Assembly: GCA_022788185.1 (NCBI GenBank)
Contig: JALEVV010000070.1
Coordinates: 1-57,764 of the forward strand
Reading direction: 5' to 3'
DNA from: Spirochaetales bacterium
Lineage (GTDB): Bacteria > Spirochaetota > Spirochaetia > Sphaerochaetales > Sphaerochaetaceae
Length of the DNA: 57,764 nucleotides
This document shows positions 50,003 through 57,764 of this stretch, one piece after another. Position numbers and translations under genes: made by a program. Positions within the stretch are counted from its first letter, which is position 1, and each line of letters begins with the position of its first letter. The notes under the pieces are model-generated. The model was not told the origin of the DNA. It saw only the letters and a program-made list of their open reading frames with translations, and searched no databases.

Positions 50003-51790
50003 ATGGTATATCCCGTATACACAGAAACAACATACTGCCGTGACTGCTACAAGTGTGTGAGAAGCTGTCCCGTAAAGGCAATTCAGGTAAAGGACGGAAG
50101 TGCCGTCATCATAAAGGACAGGTGCATATTCTGCGGCCGATGCGTCGGAATCTGTCCCAACAGCGCGAAGAAGATCAGGAGCGATCTTTCCAGGGCTCAG
50201 ATGCTGCTCAAGTCCAGAAAGAGGGTGATCTGTTCGCTTGCTCCCTCATTCGCCGCAGAATTCAAAGGGGAGGAGGAAGCCCTCCTTGCCGGTATCATCC
50301 AGCTTGGCTTCAGCGGGATTTCCGAGACGGCCATAGGAGCTGCAATAGTATCCGCCGCAATCGACAGATATGCCTCCTCCCATGACGGAAAATGTCCCTG
50401 GATCAGCACCGCATGTCCCTCAGTCGTCGAGCTAGTCAGGAAGTACTATCCCGATGCGGTCGGTCAGCTGGCGAAGGTCCCTTCCCCTCTTCAGACCCAC
50501 AGTGCATATCTCAGAAGCCTCTACGGCAGTGACATCGGAATCGTCTTCATCGGACCGTGCATAGCCAAGAAGAATGAAGCGGACGTCACGCCCGGCTACC
50601 CTGACATCGCCCTTACTTTCGATGAACTGAGAAAGTGGTTCAGACAGGAGAGGATAGTGCTCTCCGAGCTCGATACCTCCGAGAAAGTGAGATTCATCCC
50701 TGCCAAGGCAGGCATTTCCACCCTTTATCCGGTGGAGCACGGCCAGATCGCAACCTCAAAGCTCTGGGGTGAAAAGCACTTCTGCCGCGAAGCGCTGGCA
50801 CTGTCCGGCGTGAATGAACTCCATGACGTCCTCGGTCAGATCGGAAGTGATGATCCCTTCCTGGAGCTGCTTGGCTGTGAAGGCGGATGCATCAACGGAC
50901 CCGTATCGGACAGGAGCAGGTCCCTTGCACAGAGAAAGAATGCGGTGACATCGTTCACCGAGAACAGGATAGGCTCGGGAGAAGCACTCTTCGAGCCCGA
51001 TGAGGCCTTTGTGGAAAAGGTCCTCAGCGAGGGATACGGAATACTCTCTGCCAGCCAGCCGGCCGCTGATACCCGCTTTGCCGGTAAGTTCACCGAGGAA
51101 GAGATCCGTCAGGCACTCTCAGAGCTCGGCAAGACCACGAAGGCCGATGAGCTCAACTGCGGTGGCTGCGGCTACAATACCTGCCGTGATATGGCCATTG
51201 CATACCTTTCGGGCATGGCTGAGGCCGAGATGTGCGTGACCAAGATGAGAAAGGAAGCGCAGAGTAAGGTGGACATGCTCCTCAGGACGATTCCCAATGC
51301 GGTCGTAATCGTCAACAGGGAGCTTAACATCGCTGACTGTAACCTGAATTTCCTGAAGATATTCGGTGACATGGACGAGTCCCTGCTCGATGACACCATG
51401 CTCTCCCTGGTTTCGGGCCTTCCCCTTGAAAGGTTCGTTCCCTTCTATGAGAAGTTCTCCGATGAGTTCAATGCCGGGAAGCGCAATCAGTACCGGCTCC
51501 ACTACAAGGACAAGTATCTCCGCGTGACGTTCTTCCTTGTTGAGAAGAACCGTCTTCTCGGTGCGATGTTCGACGACATCACGTCCCCGACGGTAAAGAG
51601 GGAGACGGTCGTGAAGAAGGCGGAGGACGTAATCCAGAAGTCCCTTGAGACCGTTCAGCAGATCGCATCGCTGCTCGGTGAGAATGCCGCTGAGACCGAG
51701 ATAATGCTCAACAGCCTCATCGATGCGTTCAGCGTCCACTCCGAAAAGAGCGGGGACGGCTTCACGATCGATGATGAGGCACAGGACTGA
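50003..51790 (+). CDS. hydS: Sensory-type (group C) [FeFe] hydrogenase with PAS domain
   Basis: A 595-residue protein. Two [4Fe-4S] motifs at the N-terminus (CRDCYKCVRSCP and CIFCGRCVGICP), then H-cluster motifs L1 STACPS (about 133), L2 FIGPCIAKK (about 182) and L3 LLGCEGGCING (about 289). A further Fe-S motif, CGGCGYNTCRDMAIA...C (about 392), precedes a PAS domain (about 420-500) and a coiled tail. This is the domain order of HydS-type putative H2 sensors. ATG 50003 is 7 bases from GGAGG. Followed by a PP2C phosphatase. Confidence 0.88.
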   Translation: MVYPVYTETTYCRDCYKCVRSCPVKAIQVKDGSAVIIKDRCIFCGRCVGICPNSAKKIRSDLSRAQMLLKSRKRVICSLAPSFAAEFKGEEEALLAGIIQLGFSGISETAIGAAIVSAAIDRYASSHDGKCPWISTACPSVVELVRKYYPDAVGQLAKVPSPLQTHSAYLRSLYGSDIGIVFIGPCIAKKNEADVTPGYPDIALTFDELRKWFRQERIVLSELDTSEKVRFIPAKAGISTLYPVEHGQIATSKLWGEKHFCREALALSGVNELHDVLGQIGSDDPFLELLGCEGGCINGPVSDRSRSLAQRKNAVTSFTENRIGSGEALFEPDEAFVEKVLSEGYGILSASQPAADTRFAGKFTEEEIRQALSELGKTTKADELNCGGCGYNTCRDMAIAYLSGMAEAEMCVTKMRKEAQSKVDMLLRTIPNAVVIVNRELNIADCNLNFLKIFGDMDESLLDDTMLSLVSGLPLERFVPFYEKFSDEFNAGKRNQYRLHYKDKYLRVTFFLVEKNRLLGAMFDDITSPTVKRETVVKKAEDVIQKSLETVQQIASLLGENAAETEIMLNSLIDAFSVHSEKSGDGFTIDDEAQD

Positions 51791-51795
51791 GGCCT

Positions 51796-52992
51796 ATGAA
51801 CAATATCTTCATCGATGTTGACTACGCCCAGATATACAAGCACGGGCAGAAGATAGGAGGGGATGTCTTCCTGCTGTCGAGAAACCCCGAGAGCAACAAG
51901 ATCGTATGCACGCTCTCGGACGGTCTCGGCTCGGGTGTAAAGGCAAACGTCCTTGCTTCCCTCACTGCCCATATGGCCCACAAGCTGAGTTTCTCACCGA
52001 TTGACCTCGGCCACTCCGCCGAGATCATCATGAATACCCTGCCTGTCTGCCGTGAAAGAAAGATAAGCTACTCCACGTTCACGATTGCCGACATCCACTA
52101 CAAGGAGAACATGGAGAACATAAACGTGCGTCTGGTGGAGTATGACAACCCGCTGGCGCTGAGGTTTCAGGGGTGTGAGCCCATGTCCTGGCAGAGGGAC
52201 AAAAGGGAGCTTCAGAGGGAAGCAGCCTTCAAGAAGGAGGTCGTCCAGTACTCCGCCTTCAACATGGAAATCGGTGAGCGTCTCATCATGTTCTCAGACG
52301 GCGTTGCCCAGTCGGGTCTGGGAAAGAGCCTGCCCCTGGGGTGGAGAAGCTCCGGTGTCCAGAAATACGTCACCGACCTGATAAAGAACAATCCCGACAT
52401 CTCGTCCAGGGAGCTTTCCGCCGCGATAGTGCAGAAGGCCAATGCCCTTGACGGGCTCTGCTCAAAGGATGACATAACCGCGGTCGTCGTATACATCAGG
52501 CGTCCCAGGAAGACCGTCATCGTGACCGGCCCTCCCTTCACGAAGGAAGCCGATGAGATCCTGGGTGAGAAGATCAGGGCATTTGACGGAAAAAAGATCG
52601 TTTCAGGCGGTACCACCGCCCTGATCGTATCAAGGCTCTTCAATGCCAAGATCAGCGTCGATCTCTCCTGCTGGTCACCCGATGTGCCGCCCGCAAGCAA
52701 GATGGCCGGCATCGATCTGGTCACGGAGGGAATGCTTACCCTCTCCCGGGTGGCGATGGTGCTGGAAAAGAAACTCCCGGTTGCCTCTCTTCCGAATGAT
52801 CCCGTGAAGAAGTTCGTCGAGATACTTCTTGACAGCGATCAGATACACTTTATAGTGGGAACGAAGATCAACGAGGCACATCAGGATCCCAACATCCCGG
52901 TTGAGATCGGGATCAGAAGAACGATAGTAGGGCGTCTCAGAGCAGCGCTTGAAAACATATATTTGAAAGAAACTTCACAGGAATATCTTTAG
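51796..52992 (+). CDS. SpoIIE/PP2C-type serine phosphatase
   Basis: A 398-residue protein. The N-terminal 230 residues are a PP2C/SpoIIE domain with metal-binding Asp motifs: CTLSDGLGSGVKANVLA, RLIMFSDGVAQSG and LCSKDDITAVVVYI. The C-terminal half (VIVTGPPFTKEADEI onwards) is an extra domain with GGTTALIVSRLF. Placed five bases after the sensory hydrogenase, so it likely transduces the H2 or redox signal by dephosphorylating a partner. The partner is not in the window. Confidence 0.88.
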   Translation: MNNIFIDVDYAQIYKHGQKIGGDVFLLSRNPESNKIVCTLSDGLGSGVKANVLASLTAHMAHKLSFSPIDLGHSAEIIMNTLPVCRERKISYSTFTIADIHYKENMENINVRLVEYDNPLALRFQGCEPMSWQRDKRELQREAAFKKEVVQYSAFNMEIGERLIMFSDGVAQSGLGKSLPLGWRSSGVQKYVTDLIKNNPDISSRELSAAIVQKANALDGLCSKDDITAVVVYIRRPRKTVIVTGPPFTKEADEILGEKIRAFDGKKIVSGGTTALIVSRLFNAKISVDLSCWSPDVPPASKMAGIDLVTEGMLTLSRVAMVLEKKLPVASLPNDPVKKFVEILLDSDQIHFIVGTKINEAHQDPNIPVEIGIRRTIVGRLRAALENIYLKETSQEYL

Positions 52993-53004
52993 GAGGATAG
53001 TGTT

Positions 53005-53268
53005 ATGAAGAAAGAAAAAGTTCAGGTAAAGATCTGCGTTGGTACCGCATGTTTCGTACAGGGCGGTTCCGATCTTCTCCTCTACAACGACTTTGTGGAT
53101 CCTGCGATCATCGCTGAATGCGAAATCGAAGGCTCTTCCTGTCTCAATGCCTGCAAGGCTGACGGAGCAGGTGCCCCCTACGTGGAGATCAACGGCGTTC
53201 TCCATTCAAAGGTCACTCAGGATAAGTTCTGCAAGCTGCTGACGGAGGCTGTTAAGGACAATGCTTGA
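53005..53268 (+). CDS. Thioredoxin-like [2Fe-2S] ferredoxin, second copy
   Basis: An 87-residue protein with the same fold and spacing as the one at 49752: ICVGTACFVQGG (Cys 11 and 16) and GSSCLNACKADGAG (two Cys, spacing 3). Probable electron carrier for the hydrogenase downstream. Its 3' end overlaps that gene by 8 bases. AGGAGG SD. Confidence 0.85.
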   Translation: MKKEKVQVKICVGTACFVQGGSDLLLYNDFVDPAIIAECEIEGSSCLNACKADGAGAPYVEINGVLHSKVTQDKFCKLLTEAVKDNA

Positions 53269-54724
53269 ACTCAACAACCAGTATACGGCGATGAAGAGAC
53301 GCATCGATACTGAGGTACTCAGACTGTTCTTTGCCGGACAGCTTGAGGAAAAGATCGATGAACTTCCGTATTCCATTATCCCCAAAGACAGAATACCGAA
53401 CCGTTGCTGTATCTACAAGGAAAGGGCAATGGTCCGTTACAGAATCATGGCACTGCTCGGAATCGACATCGAGAGATTTGATGATGAGCTCAAGCCGCTT
53501 AAGGCATATGCCTCCGAGATTCTCAGGGAGGATCCTCCCGTGCTTCCCCTGCTCACCACGATCAGCACCGGATGTTACGGATGTCCCCCCGATCAGTACA
53601 GGATCAGTGACGCATGCCGCGGCTGCTTCGCACGCCCCTGTATGGCCAACTGTCCCAAGGATGCGATCAGCTTCATCAACGGTCAGGCCCACATCAACGA
53701 GGAAAGATGTATCAGATGCGGTAAGTGTATGGACGTATGTCCCTTCCACGCCGTAGTCCACATCCCCGTTCCCTGTGAGGAGGCATGTCCGGTAGGTGCC
53801 GTCAGGAAGAACGAGAAGGGCGTGGTCGAGATCGACCACAAGAACTGCATCAGCTGCGGACGCTGTTCAAGAAGCTGTCCGTTCGGTGCAATTGCCGAGA
53901 AGAGCGGCCTTCTGCCCGTTCTCAAGATGATCGAGAGGAAGGAGAAGGTCATTGCCATGATCGCTCCCGCAATCGAGGGTCAGTATCCCGGTACCCTTGC
54001 CCAGATCAAGAGCGCGATCATCAAGGCAGGCTTTGCCGATGTCATCGAGGTTGCCGAGGGCGCTGAGGTCACTGCAATTCACGAGGCTGAGGAAGTGCAG
54101 CACAAGAAGGCAAACGGCGAAGGCTACATGACCACAAGCTGCTGTCCCGCATACATGGAGCTCGTAAACAAGCACCTGACCTTCCTCAAGGAGCGCTACT
54201 CCGATGCATATTCACCGATGATCTACACGGCAAAGCTTGCCCGCGAGAAGTTCGGTGATGATGTGAAGTGCGTTTTCGTCGGCCCCTGTCTCGCAAAGCG
54301 CGTTGAGGCTGTCAGAAAGGGCGGTGTCGACGGTGTCATCACCTTCAGTGAACTTGCCGCAGTATTCATGGCAAAGAACATCGATGTCAGGGAAGAGGCT
54401 GCCGCCGATCTCGGAGCAACCGATACCTTCGCCGACTGCAGACAGTTCGCCGTATCCACAGGTGTTGCGGGCTGCGTGCTCAACCGTGTGGCCGATCCTG
54501 CCTCGATCAGGACACAGCCCATCAACGGCGTCGACAAGAAGATGTTCCGCCTGATGAAGACCTGGGAGAAGCGTGCTCCTGAAGTCGATCTCATTGAGGT
54601 CATGTGCTGTGAGGAGGGCTGTCTCAACGGTCCCGGAACAATCGTCAAGCCGATGGTCGCCAAGAAGCTCAGAGGCGGCAACAAGGCCGCAACTCCCGTC
54701 AAGTCGGTGAAGAGCACCATCTGA
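53261..54724 (+). CDS. [FeFe] hydrogenase, ferredoxin-domain type (group B)
   Basis: A 487-residue iron-only hydrogenase producing or oxidising H2 with ferredoxin-type electrons. CYGCP...CRGCFARPCMANCP (first cysteine block), CIRCGKCMDVCP and CISCGRCSRSCP (two [4Fe-4S] sites), H-cluster motifs TTSCCPAY (about 290), FVGPCLAKR (about 337) and MCCEEGCLNGPG (about 447). TSCCP and the short C-terminus fit group B. Overlaps both neighbours, so it belongs to the same operon as the ferredoxin before and msrC after. Confidence 0.9.
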   Translation: MLELNNQYTAMKRRIDTEVLRLFFAGQLEEKIDELPYSIIPKDRIPNRCCIYKERAMVRYRIMALLGIDIERFDDELKPLKAYASEILREDPPVLPLLTTISTGCYGCPPDQYRISDACRGCFARPCMANCPKDAISFINGQAHINEERCIRCGKCMDVCPFHAVVHIPVPCEEACPVGAVRKNEKGVVEIDHKNCISCGRCSRSCPFGAIAEKSGLLPVLKMIERKEKVIAMIAPAIEGQYPGTLAQIKSAIIKAGFADVIEVAEGAEVTAIHEAEEVQHKKANGEGYMTTSCCPAYMELVNKHLTFLKERYSDAYSPMIYTAKLAREKFGDDVKCVFVGPCLAKRVEAVRKGGVDGVITFSELAAVFMAKNIDVREEAAADLGATDTFADCRQFAVSTGVAGCVLNRVADPASIRTQPINGVDKKMFRLMKTWEKRAPEVDLIEVMCCEEGCLNGPGTIVKPMVAKKLRGGNKAATPVKSVKSTI

Positions 54725-55173
54725 TGGAAGATATTAAGACAGCGGATGACGGACAGTTCCTTGAAACCGTCTCTGCCTGGATAAGCAGGGAGGATCACAG
54801 GGTGACGGTGCTTGCCAACCTCTCCTCCCTGATCTATCACTACCTGGATGACGTGTCGTGGTGCGGCTTCTACCTGGCAGAGGGAGATGACCTCTACCTC
54901 GGCCCGTTCCAGGGAAAGCCTGCATGCACCCTGATCCCGAAGGGAAGGGGCGTGTGCGGCAGTGCCTATGAAAGCGGTAAGACTCTGATCGTCGATGACG
55001 TTCTCAGTTTTCCCGGTCACATCGCCTGTGACAGTGCATCAAGAAGCGAGATCGTCGTTCCCCTCAGGGGCTTCGGCGTCCTCGATCTGGACAGCACGAA
55101 GGAAGCCCGGTTCACCCAAAGGGAAAAGGTGCTCCTTGAAAAGACGATGGAAATCCTCTCTTCGGTTCTCTGA
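54724..55173 (+). CDS. msrC: Free methionine-(R)-sulfoxide reductase (GAF domain)
   Basis: A 149-residue fRMsr that reduces free Met-R-sulfoxide to methionine. The three conserved cysteines are in SWCGFYLAEGD, GKPACTLIPKGRGVCGSAYE and GHIACDSASRSEIVVPLRGFGVLDLDS, all characteristic of the YebR/MsrC GAF domain. ATG 54724 overlaps the hydrogenase stop (TGATG). It fits methionine recovery and oxidative-damage repair in an anaerobe. Confidence 0.92.
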   Translation: MEDIKTADDGQFLETVSAWISREDHRVTVLANLSSLIYHYLDDVSWCGFYLAEGDDLYLGPFQGKPACTLIPKGRGVCGSAYESGKTLIVDDVLSFPGHIACDSASRSEIVVPLRGFGVLDLDSTKEARFTQREKVLLEKTMEILSSVL

Positions 55174-55190
55174 GGAGAGGATTGTTTTTT
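55152..55190 (+). terminator. Intrinsic terminator of the hydrogenase operon
   Basis: AATCCTCTC (55152-55160) and GAGAGGATT (55175-55183), 9-bp stem, followed by GTTTTTT. The left arm lies in the last msrC codons. Confidence 0.75.
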
Positions 55191-55306
55191 ACTGCGCCAA
55201 TACACACCATTAACTCTCATGCCAAAGCCGTTTTGTAATTATTCCACGGCATGCGGAAGTACTCCTGCATGGATGGCTGATTCCTTGGTTTTCTCCTTCT
55301 GTTCAC

Positions 55307-56899
55307 TTACAGCATCGGTGCGAATATCCTGACCACAGCGCGGATGAATCTTGTCATCAGACCTGTTTTCAGCATTTCCGGAGTCACCTCGATGCTTTTA
55401 CGCATGGTGTTCTCCAAATCCGCTTTCAGGGCACTCATGGCCTTGCAGTCATACATCCACACACCGTTCTCAAAGTGGTGGACAAGACTCCTGTAATCCA
55501 GGTTGATGGTCCCGATCATCGCCTGATTGTCATCTGCAAGATAGCTTTTTGCGTGGATGAAGCCGGGTTTATATTCATAGATGTGCACCCCCGCGGCCAT
55601 CAGCCTTGGATAAAAGCTCCGTGTCATGCCGAAGACAAGCTTCTTGTCAGGTATATGCGGTACGACTATCCGGACATCCACACCGCGCAGGGCGGTGTTT
55701 TCCATGCACTGGCAAAGATCATTGTCCATAATGAGGTACGGCGTGGTCATCCATACATAACGTACGGCACCGCTGAGCATGTTCTGAATCACGCTTTTCC
55801 CGACCCTGCGGTCATAGAGCGGGTGAGGGCCATCCCCGAAAGGAATGACATACCCAGGTTCTCTTATCTCCGATTTGGGGTAAAGGTCATTCCGTATATA
55901 CGGCATTTTCCGAACATTGATGCCGAAGTCCACAAGAAAGAGTTTTGTCAGTTCCCATACCGCTTCCCCTTCAATGCGGATGGCACTGTCCTTCCAGTGA
56001 CCGAACCTGACGACTTCATTGATGTATTCGTCGGCAATGTTGATGCCGCCCGTATATCCGATTGTCCCGTCTATGACAGTGATCTTCCGATGGTTCCGGT
56101 TGTTGAACTCGCTGTCCGCATTGCCGCGCAGTCTTGAAAAGGGAGCAGCTTCAATACCAAATGACTTAAGGGTCCTGTGATAATCTCCGGGGAGCTTCTT
56201 CATACAGCCTATGTCGTCATATAAGACTCTGACCTCAACTCCGGCTGCGGCCTTTCTTTTCAGGATATCCAGTATGGAAGACCAGAATTTCCCTTCCTAA
56301 ATGATGAAATACTCCATGTAAATGAACTTCCCGGCACGCTCAAGATCCTCCAGCAGACGACGATGCATATCTTCCCCAAGGGGAAAGTATTCCACCCTGG
56401 AATCGGTAAACAGATGTGTCTGAGCAATATCCATGAGCATCCCGGCATGTGATCCGGCAATGGGGCTTTCTGCTTTCAGCTCCTTAAGCAGTTTTCTGTC
56501 ATCGTGTTCATATCCATGACTTTTCAGTGCATCAAGCCGCTTTATGAACCGTTTCTGCAGCATTCTGGAGTAGAACATGAAATAGAGCATGAAACCGGCA
56601 ATGGGGATTATCAGGACAAAAAGCAGCCATGGCACTTTGTAATCGGGATTGTCATCCGATGCAATGATCCTGATCACACATGATATCTCCGTTGCCCATG
56701 CCGCAAGGTAGAAGTACGGAACGTAATAACATAGGGCAGCCACAATTCCTATTACGGCAATAACTTCCATGATTGCGATGATAACGGCAGCTATGTACCT
56801 GAACGGAATATATGAATACCCCTCTGTCTGTTTCCTGAACGGACGTCCGTTACCTGAATGGAGGATTTTCCTTCCAGCCCTCCGCATTCCGTTTTCCAT
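55307..56899 (-). pseudogene. cls: Cardiolipin synthase with internal amber codon
   Basis: One continuous frame of 530 codons on the minus strand interrupted by a single TAG at 56299-56297. N-terminal part (200 aa): two membrane helices and FIYMEYFII. C-terminal part resumes in the same frame (EGKFWSSILDIL) and contains both HKD motifs, HRKITVIDG and HAKSYLADD, plus GGINIADEYI. The stop stands where family members have Glu, so GAG to TAG is likely. It could be a fresh pseudogene, a sequencing error, or suppressed; both halves remain otherwise intact. Confidence 0.85.
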
Positions 56900-56998
56900 G
56901 CTTTACTCCCAGATTCACAGGATATGTCCTTATTCTGGAACGCTTTTGTTTGGAAGATGTTTTGGAAATGTTTCAATAATGTTATTTTTGGATGTGAA

Positions 56999-57634
56999 TC
57001 AGAGCAGTGAGAGCACCAGGGTCTCCGCCCATTTCAGATAGCCGGGTGTAATGGATGAAAGAGCGTCCTTAACCTTCCAGATGTCGTAATCCTTCACTGC
57101 CGAGTAGAGAGAACCCACCGCCTTTGTCCCTCCTATGGCAACCCTGGCATATGCATGATCCCCCAGAGCAAAATACTTTCCTTTGGCAAGGGCTCCGACG
57201 GTGAAGTCCCCGCATGCGATGGCGCCGAGGGAGAACATTCCCCAGCCTATGCAGGCCACCGTGAAAATGCCTGCGGCAAAGCAGCCGACGGAGAAGAGAC
57301 CCAGTGCAATGACTGCAACTGCGAGTGCTCCGATTGCAGCCGTCCCGATCGATATGAGCCCTATGGATACCAGTCCCACCGCAACGGCACCTTTGGCATA
57401 AAGCCCGACGGCGATGACACCCTCTGCCTTTTTGCCCACGGCAATGAAGGCCCTGGCATTTCCCGCAACCATCCAGAGAGGCATTCCGAAGACCTGTGTT
57501 TCACTTACCCTGACCCGGGACTTCGGCTCCTCATGACTGCTGCCGATTACCAGTTCATCAAGCGTGCACCCGTAAAGCTCTGAGAGCCTTATGAGTTTTT
57601 CCGTCTCGGGAAAGGACTGTCCAGTTTCCCTTAG
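56999..57634 (-). pseudogene. XRE-family regulator gene truncated at its HTH domain
   Basis: The frame opens just after a TAA and has no start. Its first residues, ETGQSFPETEKLIRL then SELYGCTLDELVIG, are the C-terminal end of an XRE helix-turn-helix (normally preceded by VSKW). A long Ala/Gly-rich hydrophobic domain with repeated AIG/AVG units (about 160 residues) follows. The N-terminal HTH is missing where foreign sequence begins near 57630, so the gene was cut by insertion of the recombinase-carrying element. An internal ATG at 57484 could still give the C-terminal domain alone. Confidence 0.7.
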
Positions 57635-57665
57635 TTAAAGATATTGTTGGGTATCTCAAGATGTG
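57630..57665. mobile_element. Probable end of an integrated element (recombinase side)
   Basis: Similarity to the XRE gene stops at about 57630/57631; the next 35 bases separate it from the stop codon of a serine recombinase. This gene-at-the-edge layout is typical of elements using large serine recombinases. The other end is outside the window. Confidence 0.5.
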
Positions 57666-57764
57666 TCATTCGATTTTGCCGATAAAGCGGTAGAAGATTT
57701 CTACCTCCTGTTCCCGGCTTCCGTCCTCACTTTTGACCGCTTCATGGATAAGGATTTTTTCAAT
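57666..57764 (-). CDS. Large serine recombinase, C-terminal end (DUF4368 type, partial)
   Basis: The 32 visible codons before the TGA read EKILIHEAVKSEDGS then EVEIFYRFIGKIE. This is the C-terminal signature (EKIxVHE...xEIxIYYxFIGxI) of large serine recombinases with a DUF4368 tail, such as those of Tn4451-like and conjugative elements. The catalytic N-terminus lies beyond the window. It suggests a mobile element extends to the right. Confidence 0.7.
   Translation of the reverse strand: MEKILIHEAVKSEDGSREQEVEIFYRFIGKIE

Noticed and set aside
56294-56302. Selenocysteine or pyrrolysine recoding at the cls stop
   Set aside because: The codon is TAG, so not selenocysteine; family members have Glu here and no pyrrolysine genes are seen. 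A mutation or error is simpler.

Overview
The window looks like a chromosomal segment of an anaerobic spirochaete, probably close to Sphaerochaetaceae (inference from gene content: an ArgR repressor, sensory and ferredoxin-type [FeFe] hydrogenases, CstA, a LemA/DUF2207 pair, two ABC binding proteins whose signal peptides both end FA(A/Q)GTSE, and near 50% GC). No rRNA, tRNA or CRISPR array was seen. Coding density is high, with many ATGA or TGATG overlaps. Many genes have a good Shine-Dalgarno (SD) sequence, but at least nine have a -10-like hexamer 6-8 bases before the ATG and no SD, which suggests frequent leaderless transcripts.

Layout. 1-4.3 kb: methyltransferase (cut by the window edge), HAD phosphatase, two GNAT acetyltransferases and asnB behind a hairpin leader. 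4.3-9.4 kb: a methionine import cluster (metN, metI, metQ, an M20 amidohydrolase, an Ntn-type amide hydrolase). It carries two methionine-codon-rich leader ORFs and ArgR-type operators, and its MetQ is circularly permuted. 9.4-12.1 kb: QueD-like protein with Fur/PerR, an XRE regulator, and pspA-pspC behind a near-consensus sigma-54 promoter. 12.2-18.1 kb: rsmI, trmH-like, a Lon-like protease, nif3-like, lspA and a beta-propeller protein. 18.2-23.1 kb: queuosine-precursor transporter, cstA, an HPt protein and a Na+-dependent transporter. 23.1-30 kb: a gene-free stretch with related inverted hairpins, a DUF1846 protein, gdhA, a 560-bp regulatory region with ArgR boxes, and an ABC transporter of the PF04392 type. 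30-34.1 kb: a truncated reductase-like fragment, ferritin, an SDR, pgi and argR. 34.2-39.8 kb: lemA, a DUF2207 protein, a VTE5/VTE6-like pair and groEL. 39.9-44.7 kb: a two-gene DUF262 module (one member with a degenerate active-site motif), an ATP-grasp ligase, an esterase and DUF1653. 44.7-49.5 kb: yajC-secD-secF-ispH-rex. 49.7-55.2 kb: a hydrogen module (thioredoxin-like ferredoxin, sensory [FeFe] hydrogenase with PAS domain, PP2C phosphatase, second ferredoxin, second [FeFe] hydrogenase, msrC). 55.3-57.8 kb: decayed DNA: a cardiolipin synthase gene with an internal amber codon, an XRE gene cut at its HTH, and the C-terminal end of a large serine recombinase that apparently inserted there.

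The clearest new biology is the methionine locus: two Met-codon leader peptides, the first with a textbook terminator/antiterminator pair, ArgR boxes beside the second, and a binding protein whose two lobes are encoded in swapped order. ArgR-like boxes recur before argR, gdhA and the second ABC transporter, suggesting a wider amino-acid/nitrogen regulon.
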